Shown here piece by piece: positions 1 to 5,611 of a stretch of DNA of 5,611 bases (positions are counted from its first letter, which is position 1; each line of letters begins with the position of its first letter). Source of the DNA: an uncultured beta proteobacterium. Its GTDB lineage: Bacteria; Pseudomonadota; Gammaproteobacteria; Burkholderiales; Burkholderiaceae_C. The stretch spans positions 1 to 5,611 of the forward strand of contig CAIQEX010000113.1 in assembly GCA_903870955.1 (NCBI GenBank), given 5' to 3'. The position numbers were made by a program, and so were the translations under genes. The notes beneath the pieces are model-generated. The model ran no database searches and was not told where the DNA came from. It saw only the letters and a list, made by a program, of their open reading frames with translations.

Positions 1-1
1 C

Positions 2-1306
2 CATCTGCAAATCATTTACGAGATCAACGAGCGTTTTCTGAGGCTGGTCATGCAGCGTTTTCCGGGCGAAAACGAACTGCGTCGGCGCATGTCCATCATT
101 GGCGAGGAGGGTGGCAAGCGGGTGCGCATGGCCCATCTGGCCATCGTTGGCAGCCATACGGTCAATGGTGTGGCGCAAATCCATACGCAGTTGATGAAGC
201 AGACTATTTTTTCGGATTTCGAACGCTTCTACCCCGGCAAGATCGTCAACATGACCAATGGCATCACGCCGCGTCGCTGGCTGAATCAGGCCAATCCCCT
301 GTTGTCGGAACTGATCAGTTCGCGCATTGGCACCGGTTGGATCAAGAACCTTGACGAACTGAAGCGCTTGATTCCGCTGGCCGAGGAGCCGAAATTTCGC
401 CAACAGTTCGCCGCCGTCAAGTTGGCCAACAAGCAGCGTTTTGCCGATGAGTTGTTGCGTACGCTGGGCGAAGAGGTGCGGGTGGACTCGCTGTTTGACG
501 TGCAAATAAAACGCATGCACGAATACAAGCGCCAGTTGCTGAATGTGTTGCATGTGGTGACTTTGTATAAACGCATTTGTGATGCACCGGATGCCTTTGT
601 CGTGCCGCGCACGGTCATGATTAGCGGCAAGGCCGCACCAGCCTATTACCTGGCCAAGCTGATCATCAAGCTGATCAATGATGTGTCGGCCATCGTGAAC
701 CACGACCCGCGTGTGAAGGGGCGCCTCAAGCTCCTGTTTGTGCCCAATTACGGCGTTTCCGTGGCTGAAAAGTTGATTCCAGCGGCCGATTTGTCAGAGC
801 AGATCTCCACGGCGGGAACGGAAGCGTCTGGCACCGGCAACATGAAACTTGCGCTGAATGGCGCATTGACCATCGGCACCATGGACGGTGCCAATATCGA
901 GATCCACAACGAAGTCGGGGCCGACAATATATTTATCTTTGGCCTGTCCACCGACGAAGTGGCCAATCTGCGGACCAGCGGTTATCGCCCGCTGGACTAT
1001 TACCATGGCAACACCGAACTAAGCCAGGTGATCGACATGATTGGCAATGGCTACTTCTCGCCAGAGGAGCCCACGCGTTTCAAACCTATCGTGGACAACT
1101 TGTTGAACCATGGCGATCACTACCTGCTGCTGGCCGACTATGCCTCGTACATTGGTGCGCAAAGGGCCGTGGAACTGGCTTACCAGGACCCGGAAAAATG
1201 GCTGCGCATGGCCATTCTGAATGTCGCCAACATGGGCAAATTTTCCAGCGACCGGACCATATTGCAATATGCCCAGCAGATCTGGCATGCGAAGCCCGTA
1301 ACATAG
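2..1306 (+). CDS. glgP: Glycogen/maltodextrin phosphorylase, C-terminal half (5' end outside window)
   Basis: This enzyme phosphorolyses alpha-1,4-glucans (glycogen or maltodextrin) to release glucose-1-phosphate, in the cytoplasm, using pyridoxal phosphate (PLP). The frame is open from base 2, giving 434 visible residues. Family members run to about 800 residues, so roughly the N-terminal half is missing; the ATG at position 50 is internal. The family signature EASGTGNMKLALN is intact, and its lysine (codon 845-847) is the PLP-binding residue. The active-site stretch VQIKRMHEYKRQ begins at 500, and its first lysine (codon 509-511) lies 112 residues before the PLP lysine. That is the same spacing as Lys568 to Lys680 in rabbit muscle phosphorylase. 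MTNGITPRRWL and SVAEKLIPAADLSEQIS are also typical. The stop is TAG at 1304-1306, followed closely by a ParA-like gene. Family is certain; glgP versus malP cannot be decided, because sugar specificity and operon partners lie outside the window. Confidence 0.95.
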   Translation, partial: HLQIIYEINERFLRLVMQRFPGENELRRRMSIIGEEGGKRVRMAHLAIVGSHTVNGVAQIHTQLMKQTIFSDFERFYPGKIVNMTNGITPRRWLNQANPLLSELISSRIGTGWIKNLDELKRLIPLAEEPKFRQQFAAVKLANKQRFADELLRTLGEEVRVDSLFDVQIKRMHEYKRQLLNVLHVVTLYKRICDAPDAFVVPRTVMISGKAAPAYYLAKLIIKLINDVSAIVNHDPRVKGRLKLLFVPNYGVSVAEKLIPAADLSEQISTAGTEASGTGNMKLALNGALTIGTMDGANIEIHNEVGADNIFIFGLSTDEVANLRTSGYRPLDYYHGNTELSQVIDMIGNGYFSPEEPTRFKPIVDNLLNHGDHYLLLADYASYIGAQRAVELAYQDPEKWLRMAILNVANMGKFSSDRTILQYAQQIWHAKPVT

Positions 1307-1318
1307 GGGGTCTTTCCT

Positions 1319-1324
1319 AAGGAG
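1319..1324 (+). promoter_or_regulatory. Ribosome binding site of the ParA-like gene
   Basis: AAGGAG is a near-perfect Shine-Dalgarno sequence, 6 bases before the ATG at 1331. It fixes the start of the ParA-like gene and lies in the 24-base gap after the phosphorylase stop. It is the strongest ribosome binding site in the window. No promoter or terminator is evident in the gap, which supports co-transcription. Confidence 0.8.
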
Positions 1325-1330
1325 ATCCTC

Positions 1331-1951
1331 ATGCCAGTGGTCGTTATTGCCAATCCAAAAGGGGGTGTGGGCAAGTCCACGCTGTCAACCCAGGTGGCCG
1401 GCTATTTCGCATCCAAAGGGTATAGCGTGATGCTGGGCGATGCCGACAAGCAGCAGTCGAGCAAGCTGTGGTTAGGGTTGCGCCCGGGTGCTGCAAATCG
1501 CATCAGCAGTTGGGACGTGGACGCCGAGCAGATTGCCAAGCCGCCCAAGGGCACCACCCATGTGGTGTTGGACACGCCCGCCGGGCTGCATGGTCGCCGC
1601 TTCAAGGACGTCATGAAGTTGGCGGATAAATTGCTTGTGCCACTGCAGCCCAGCGTCTTTGACATGTTTGCAACGCGCGCTTTTCTGGATGAGTTGGCGC
1701 AAAACGCCCATGCCGCCAAGACGCAAATTGGCATTGTCGGCATGCGCGTGGATGCCCGCACCATTGCCGCTGACAAACTCAACGAATTTGTGCAGTCACT
1801 GGGCTTGCCGATGGTGGGCTATGTGCGAGACACGCAGAACTACATCCACCTGACGGCGCAAGGTCTTACCGTGTTTGATGTGGCACGTGCGCGTGTGGAG
1901 CAGGACCTGGAATTGTGGCAACCCATTTGCGAATGGCTGGAACAACGATAG
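1331..1951 (+). CDS. ParA/MinD-family ATPase (orphan, 206 aa)
   Basis: This is a P-loop ATPase of the deviant Walker A (ParA/MinD/Soj) family, which positions DNA or other cargo by ATP-dependent dimerisation. The deviant Walker A motif KGGVGKST is at residues 10-17, including the signature lysine K10. The Walker A' motif DADKQQSS spans 37-44, with D39 as the expected aspartate. The Walker B segment VVLDTPAG is at 78-85, with D81. At 206 residues it is a minimal form without the N-terminal DNA-binding extension of plasmid type Ia ParA. MinD identity is unlikely, since the protein ends in GEWLEQR-like sequence (CEWLEQR) with no clear amphipathic membrane-targeting helix. No ParB or other partner gene is visible. 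The gene follows the phosphorylase by 24 bp with its own strong ribosome binding site, so it is probably read in the same transcript. The family is secure; the cargo is unknown. Confidence 0.9.
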   Translation: MPVVVIANPKGGVGKSTLSTQVAGYFASKGYSVMLGDADKQQSSKLWLGLRPGAANRISSWDVDAEQIAKPPKGTTHVVLDTPAGLHGRRFKDVMKLADKLLVPLQPSVFDMFATRAFLDELAQNAHAAKTQIGIVGMRVDARTIAADKLNEFVQSLGLPMVGYVRDTQNYIHLTAQGLTVFDVARARVEQDLELWQPICEWLEQR

Positions 1952-1964
1952 GTTTCCTTCATGT

Positions 1965-2426
1965 TCAGGCGAAATTGTTTTGTCGCCAGGCCTCAAAGAC
2001 GGTTACGGCGACCGCATTGGACAGGTTGAGACTGCGCTGCCCTTCGCGCATGGGCAATTTCAGACATTGTTCCGGGGCAAATGCGGCACGCACCTGATCC
2101 GAAATACCTTTGGTTTCCGAGCCAAAAACCAGCCAGTCTCCCGCCTTGAACGCCACCGCGTAAGGGCTGCGCGTGCCCCGTGTTGTGAGGGTAAACATGT
2201 GCTGGGGATCAGGCCGTTCGGTATCCAGGAAGGTCTGCCAATCGGCATGGCGCTTGAGTGTGGCGTATTCGTGGTAGTCCAGTCCGGCACGCCGCATGTG
2301 TTTGTCGTCCATGGAAAAACCCAATGGTTCCACCAAGTGCAGATGGCATCCGGTGTTGGCAGCCAAGCGGATGATATTGCCGGTGTTGGGTGGGATTTCG
2401 GGTTCAACCAAAACGATATGGAACAT
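1965..2426 (-). CDS. trmL: tRNA (cytidine/uridine-34 2'-O)-methyltransferase TrmL
   Basis: TrmL is a SPOUT-class methyltransferase that uses SAM to methylate the ribose of the wobble nucleotide (position 34) in certain leucine tRNAs, in the cytoplasm. The protein has 153 residues, against 157 for E. coli TrmL, and resembles it along its length. The N-terminus reads MFHIVLVEPEIPPNTGNIIR, followed by RRAGLDYHEY at 45-54. The SPOUT knot motifs are FGSETKG at 101-107 and LPMREGQRSLNLSNAVAV at 124-141. The frame is open 17 codons further upstream, to 2477, but that would overlap the upstream ComF-like gene. The ATG at 2426 matches the family N-terminus and leaves a 7-bp gap after the comF stop, so I chose it. 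Its ribosome binding site is weak (GGAA about 11 bases upstream), so translation may depend partly on coupling to comF. The stop is 13 bp from the stop of the convergent ParA-like gene. Confidence 0.95.
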   Translation of the reverse strand: MFHIVLVEPEIPPNTGNIIRLAANTGCHLHLVEPLGFSMDDKHMRRAGLDYHEYATLKRHADWQTFLDTERPDPQHMFTLTTRGTRSPYAVAFKAGDWLVFGSETKGISDQVRAAFAPEQCLKLPMREGQRSLNLSNAVAVTVFEAWRQNNFA

Positions 2427-2433
2427 GTGCCGA

Positions 2434-3129
2434 TTATTCCGTACGGGCAAACACAATGGCCGTGATATGCGCGGCACCGGCTCGGCGCAAGGTGGCCGCG
2501 GCGGCGTGTAACGATGCGCCGGTGGTCATGACATCGTCGACCAGCACGATGCGTTTGCCCTGCACCTGCGTCAGGCACGCGGGCTCCAGGGCGTAGGCTC
2601 CCTGGACGGCCAGCAGGCGCTCTTTGCGGGGCAGGCTGCGTTGGGGTTGGGTGTCTTTCACGCGCAGCAGCATGCTGGCGCGCACTTTGCCGGGCTCCAG
2701 CGCGCGCGCCAAAAGCAGGGCCTGGTTGAAGCCTCGTTCAAGCAGTCGCGAGCGCGACAAGGGCATGGGCAGTAGCCAATCGGCGCTTTCCAGAGCCGGC
2801 TCGACCCAGGGTGCGCTGCGCATCAGGATGGCAAAGCTGCGCGACCAGCCGGTGTGCTCCCGGAACTTGAATTGCGTCGTCAGGCTCGACCAGGGAAAGC
2901 CATAAGTCACTGCGGCCAGGGCCTGGTCAATGGGCGGTGGCTTTAGAAGGCAGGCCCCGCACTGGCGCAGGCCTGCCAACAAGGGCAGGGCGCAGGTGTG
3001 GCAGCGCGGCACGGGTTGACCAAAGCGCTGCACGCAGTCGTCGCAGACCGCGCGGGAAGGCCACGCGTGGCAGACTGCACACTGACTTGGCAGGCGACCG
3101 GATAGCCCTGAGAGCAACTTGCGAAACAT
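2434..3129 (-). CDS. comF: ComF-family phosphoribosyltransferase-like protein
   Basis: The 231-residue protein combines a cysteine-rich N-terminus with a C-terminal phosphoribosyltransferase fold, the standard ComF architecture. ComF proteins are needed for natural transformation in several bacteria and related GntX proteins act in carbon metabolism; the biochemical role is not settled. Four CxxC pairs (C17/C20, C29/C32, C43/C46, C57/C60) probably bind zinc. Family sequence follows in TYGFPWSSLTTQFKF (75-89) and in RSRLLERGFNQALLLAR in the middle. The PRPP-binding loop IVLVDDVMTTGAS is at 194-206, with the paired aspartates D198 and D199. The start at 3129 places the first CxxC at residue 17, and length is normal. 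No clear Shine-Dalgarno sequence precedes it. It is divergent from the BioC-like gene across 35 bp and leads a probable comF-trmL operon. The gene name reflects family membership, not proven competence function. Confidence 0.9.
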   Translation of the reverse strand: MFRKLLSGLSGRLPSQCAVCHAWPSRAVCDDCVQRFGQPVPRCHTCALPLLAGLRQCGACLLKPPPIDQALAAVTYGFPWSSLTTQFKFREHTGWSRSFAILMRSAPWVEPALESADWLLPMPLSRSRLLERGFNQALLLARALEPGKVRASMLLRVKDTQPQRSLPRKERLLAVQGAYALEPACLTQVQGKRIVLVDDVMTTGASLHAAAATLRRAGAAHITAIVFARTE

Positions 3130-3164
3130 GGCCCAATATACTGCTCGGTAGATTTGACAGGCCT
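3130..3164. promoter_or_regulatory. Short divergent intergenic region between comF and the BioC-like gene
   Basis: Only 35 bp separate the two divergent start codons, so any promoters must overlap each other or extend into the coding regions. The AT-rich core at 3135-3142 contains TATACT on the + strand (3137-3142), a good -10 element, and TATATT on the - strand (3140-3135). No convincing -35 hexamer sits 16-18 bp from either. If TATACT is used, the BioC-like transcript would have a leader of about 16 bases. TTGACA at 3154-3159 is too close to the start codon to serve as a -35. Promoter placement is a guess from sequence. Confidence 0.35.
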
Positions 3165-4049
3165 ATGAGCACCCAACGTCCCCCCAGCATTGATCCACTG
3201 GCCAGCGCCCGCTGGTCCGCGCAATTACCGGCCCAGTCGCCCTGGCTGCATGAAGAAGTCGCCCGGCGCATGGAAGAGCGTCTGCAATGGATTGTTCGAC
3301 AACCCGCACGTTGGCTGCACTGGAGTCCCTTGCAAGGCGGGCGCAAGGTGCATGAGCAACTGGTGCAACGCTATCCTAAGGCGCAGAGCTATGTCCAACA
3401 AGGCAGTCTGGCCCAGGTGCAGATGGCGCGTTCTCAATTGCAGCAAGCCTGGTGGAAGCCAGCCCGATGGCTCAAGCCCGAACCACAGTTCACCGTGCCC
3501 GCGGAGCCGGTCGACCTGTTGTGGGCCAACATGGCCTTGCACATGGAGGCCGACCCGCAGGCCCTTATCCAACAATGGTATGCGGCGCTCGCGGTAGACG
3601 GCTTTTTGATGTTCTCGTGTCTGGGACCCGACACCTTGAAGGAGGTTCGTCGCATCTATGCCGAGTTGGACTGGCCTGCCCCCTGCCATGATTTCACGGA
3701 TATGCATGACTGGGGTGACATGTTGGTGCACGCCGGCTTTGCCGAGCCCATCATGGATATGGAGCGCATTACGCTCACCTATTCGTCGGCAGAAACGTTG
3801 CTTGCAGATCTCAGGGAATTGGGACGCAATCTGCATACCCATCGTTTTCCCGGATTGCGCGGCAAGCAATGGCGCAACACACTATGCGAAAAATTGAATC
3901 GCGAGTTGCGCGGATCCGATGGCCATTTGCAACTGACATTTGAAGTGGTGTACGGTCATGCGTTCAAGCCCACTCCGCGCTTTGCAATGCAAGCCGAGAG
4001 TCGAGTTCCTTTGATGCAACTCAAGAGTGTTCTAGGTAAGAAGAAATAG
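3165..4049 (+). CDS. BioC-like methyltransferase-fold protein with degenerate SAM-binding motif
   Basis: The 294-residue protein resembles BioC, the SAM-dependent malonyl-ACP O-methyltransferase of biotin synthesis, mainly in its C-terminal two thirds. Similar segments are VDLLWANMALHMEADP (116-131), the fold's strand-4 region; FLMFSCLGPDTLKEVR (147-162); and DWGDMLVHAGF (182-192), plus a C-terminal part with LRELGRNLH, GLRGKQWR and LTFEVVYGHAF. However, the place where motif I (an acidic, glycine-rich GxGxG-type loop) should lie reads WLHWSPLQGGR (50-60) before the helix at 61-70, so the SAM-binding loop is not recognisable. The start at 3165 was chosen because the open frame upstream, back to 2937, runs antisense through comF; an AGG three bases before the ATG is a weak ribosome binding site. 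No biotin genes are nearby. BioC-related fold is likely; catalytic activity and a role in biotin synthesis are uncertain, so no symbol is given. Confidence 0.8.
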   Translation: MSTQRPPSIDPLASARWSAQLPAQSPWLHEEVARRMEERLQWIVRQPARWLHWSPLQGGRKVHEQLVQRYPKAQSYVQQGSLAQVQMARSQLQQAWWKPARWLKPEPQFTVPAEPVDLLWANMALHMEADPQALIQQWYAALAVDGFLMFSCLGPDTLKEVRRIYAELDWPAPCHDFTDMHDWGDMLVHAGFAEPIMDMERITLTYSSAETLLADLRELGRNLHTHRFPGLRGKQWRNTLCEKLNRELRGSDGHLQLTFEVVYGHAFKPTPRFAMQAESRVPLMQLKSVLGKKK

Positions 4050-4060
4050 AAGATCGCTCT

Positions 4061-4074
4061 TTGATTGGCATCAA
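4061..4074. promoter_or_regulatory. FNR/ANR-type operator
   Basis: TTGATTGGCATCAA matches the FNR/ANR consensus TTGAT-N4-ATCAA at every specified base. The symmetry extends to CTTTGAT-N4-ATCAAAG (4059-4076). FNR-family regulators carry an oxygen-sensitive iron-sulfur cluster and bind such sites when oxygen is low; related Crp/Fnr members such as Dnr can also recognise them. The site ends 69 bp before the start of the c5 cytochrome gene, in a 94-bp gap, which is a fitting place to control electron carriers. It is too far downstream to act on the BioC-like gene. Confidence 0.8.
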
Positions 4075-4091
4075 AGCGTCTTTGTTGCCGG

Positions 4092-4097
4092 TATACT
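4092..4097 (+). promoter_or_regulatory. Candidate -10 element for the cytochrome c operon
   Basis: TATACT differs from the sigma-70 consensus TATAAT at one base. It would place transcription start near 4104, about 40 bases before the ATG at 4144. No proper -35 lies 17 bp upstream; that position is occupied by the right half of the FNR box. The first base of this hexamer is 24.5 bp from the box centre, whereas class II FNR activation (box at -41.5) needs about 29.5 bp. The assignment rests on sequence resemblance only. Confidence 0.45.
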
Positions 4098-4143
4098 TGC
4101 GAAAATTTTTTCGACCGCGCACCTAGTGTTTTTTGAGGTATCC

Positions 4144-4668
4144 ATGAGCAGCCACCCCGAAGCTTCCACCGCCACAGACTCTGTAGAGAGCGACCTCCTG
4201 GAGGGCGCCAAGAAGGTGGCCATTGCAGCAACCGGTGTGCTGGTGGCGATTGTGGTTGGACTGATTATTCTTGCCTCATTTGTCTCTCCAAAAGAGAAAG
4301 AAAATCCCAATTTGACAGCTGAGGCCGTGGCCAAGCGAATTCAAAAAGTGGGTGCCGTGACTTTTGTTGACAACTCGCCGCACGAGCCCAAGTCTGGTGA
4401 GCAAGTTTTCAATGTTCAGTGCAGTTCCTGCCACGCCAATGGCGCCTTGGGTTCCCCCAAATTTGGCGACAAGGCGGCCTGGGGTGCACGCGTAGCCAAG
4501 GGTTTTGCTGCGCTTTGGAATTCGGCTTTGCATGGAAAGAATGCAATGCCCGCGCAAGGTGGTGGTCCGCTGAGTGACTTGGAAGTGGCACGTGGCGTGG
4601 TCTATATGGCCAACGCCGGTGGCGCAAAATTTCCGGAACCCAAGGAAGACGCCAAACCGGCCAAGTGA
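4144..4668 (+). CDS. Membrane-anchored monoheme cytochrome c, c5 type
   Basis: This 174-residue class I cytochrome c should carry electrons on the periplasmic face of the inner membrane. A cytoplasmic N-terminal segment of about 24 residues leads into one hydrophobic helix at about 25-47, ending near SFVSPKEK. This looks like an uncleaved anchor, with the heme domain outside. The heme-attachment motif CSSCH is at 93-97. Met135 in GKNAMPAQGGGPLSDLEV (131-148) is the expected axial ligand, and that segment is typical of the c5 family. The C-terminus is a short lysine-, proline- and glutamate-rich tail. GAGG ends five bases before the ATG at 4144, so this start is preferred over the in-frame GTG at 4126. 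The gene lies downstream of an FNR box and 69 bp before a diheme c4-type gene, probably in one operon. Redox partners cannot be read from the sequence; terminal oxidase or denitrification donor roles are known for relatives. Confidence 0.92.
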   Translation: MSSHPEASTATDSVESDLLEGAKKVAIAATGVLVAIVVGLIILASFVSPKEKENPNLTAEAVAKRIQKVGAVTFVDNSPHEPKSGEQVFNVQCSSCHANGALGSPKFGDKAAWGARVAKGFAALWNSALHGKNAMPAQGGGPLSDLEVARGVVYMANAGGAKFPEPKEDAKPAK

Positions 4669-4737
4669 CAGGTTTTGCAATACGAGATCAATGGCTGCTG
4701 AGTCATATCTTTTTAACCCTATTTCCGACTCCAACAC

Positions 4738-4738
4738 A
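4738..4738 (+). other. placeholder
   Basis: placeholder. Confidence 0.
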
Positions 4739-5406
4739 TGAATAAAAAAGCTTTGTTCCGTTGCGCTCTTTTTCTTGCCGCATTGCTTGTGCAACCGGTG
4801 TTTGCCCAAGATATCAAAGCCAACGCTGCCCACGGTGAAAAGTTAAGCGACCAATGTGTCGGATGCCATGGCATTAAGGGTTACCACGCCAGTTTTCCCG
4901 AAATCTACCGTGTGCCGATGCTGTTTGGGCAGGGTGAAAAATATCTGGTGTCGGCACTTTCCGCCTACAAGAGGGGGGAGCGCAAGCACCCGACCATGCG
5001 CGGTGTTGCCGGCAGCCTGAATGACCAGGATATGGCCGATCTGGCGCTCTATTACTCGACCACCCGCACGCCGTCACACGTAGCCCAAGGTTCGGGTTCT
5101 GCCCCTGAACACGCTGACGCAGCATTGGAGTTGGTGAAAAAAGCCGGCTGCCAGGGTTGCCATGGTGAGAACTTCAATAAGCCCATTGACCCGGCCTATC
5201 CCAAGCTGGCAGGTCAGTATGCCGATTACCTTGCGGCTGCCTTGCGCGCCTACAAGACGGAAGGCAATGGCATGGTGGGACGTGGAAATGCCGTGATGGG
5301 CGGTATCGCGAAGCAGTTCAGCAATGCGGAAATCAAGGTGCTGTCTGAGTATGTGGCTTCACTTCCAGGTGAACTGGAAACGATTCCACAAAAGGCGTTT
5401 AAATAA
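4738..5406 (+). CDS. Periplasmic diheme cytochrome c, c4 type
   Basis: The 222-residue precursor is exported: MNKKALFRCALFLAALLVQPVFA is too classical to miss, with a lysine-rich start, a hydrophobic core and likely cleavage after A23. Confidence 0.
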   Translation: MNKKALFRCALFLAALLVQPVFAQDIKANAAHGEKLSDQCVGCHGIKGYHASFPEIYRVPMLFGQGEKYLVSALSAYKRGERKHPTMRGVAGSLNDQDMADLALYYSTTRTPSHVAQGSGSAPEHADAALELVKKAGCQGCHGENFNKPIDPAYPKLAGQYADYLAAALRAYKTEGNGMVGRGNAVMGGIAKQFSNAEIKVLSEYVASLPGELETIPQKAFK

Positions 5407-5611
5407 GACGGACCTGAAGACAACCCGCTGTAGCAGGGTTGTGTAGACCGTGGCAGCGGCAGTGTCCGTTGCCTGTTGGTTTATGCAGGTGGTCTTGGGG
5501 TGAATAAATGCGATTGCAAAAGTTGGTGAAGCCGCACGGTGCGGATCCAGAAATCAAGGATTGGAACTTGTGGTCATGAAGAGAATATTCAACAAGAATT
5601 TGGCATTCAGC

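Overview
The window looks like ordinary chromosome from a betaproteobacterium, probably of the order Burkholderiales (Comamonadaceae or Rhodoferax-like). This placement is inferred from the moderately GC-rich coding sequence, the diheme c4 plus membrane-anchored c5 cytochrome pair, and the style of the ParA-like, ComF-like and BioC-like proteins. It was not tested by a database search. No mobile element, CRISPR array, tRNA or rRNA was seen.

Layout: (1) 1-1306, + strand: the C-terminal half of a glycogen/maltodextrin phosphorylase, cut by the left edge. (2) 1331-1951, + strand: a small ParA/MinD-type ATPase with a strong ribosome binding site, 24 bp downstream and probably in the same operon; no ParB is present. 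(3) 1965-3129, - strand: a two-gene operon read right to left, a ComF-family phosphoribosyltransferase followed after 7 bp by the tRNA 2'-O-methyltransferase trmL. trmL converges on the ParA-like gene with only 13 bp between stop codons. (4) 3165-4049, + strand: a BioC-like methyltransferase-fold protein, divergent from comF across 35 bp, whose glycine-rich SAM-binding loop is not recognisable. (5) 4144-5406, + strand: two c-type cytochromes, a membrane-anchored monoheme c5-type protein and a periplasmic diheme c4-type protein, likely one redox unit. (6) 5407-5611: two hairpins after the c4 gene, a possible 23-codon ORF, and the possible first codons of another gene.

The clearest regulatory signal is a perfect FNR/ANR box, TTGAT-N4-ATCAA, at 4061-4074 in front of the cytochrome pair. 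It suggests oxygen-responsive control of these electron carriers. The best -10 candidate is about 5 bp closer to the box than in a standard class II activated promoter, so the direction of control is open.

No previously undescribed multi-gene system is evident. The points most worth a second look are the BioC-like protein with a degenerate SAM site, the orphan ParA-like ATPase beside a glycogen-degradation gene, and the FNR-box geometry.
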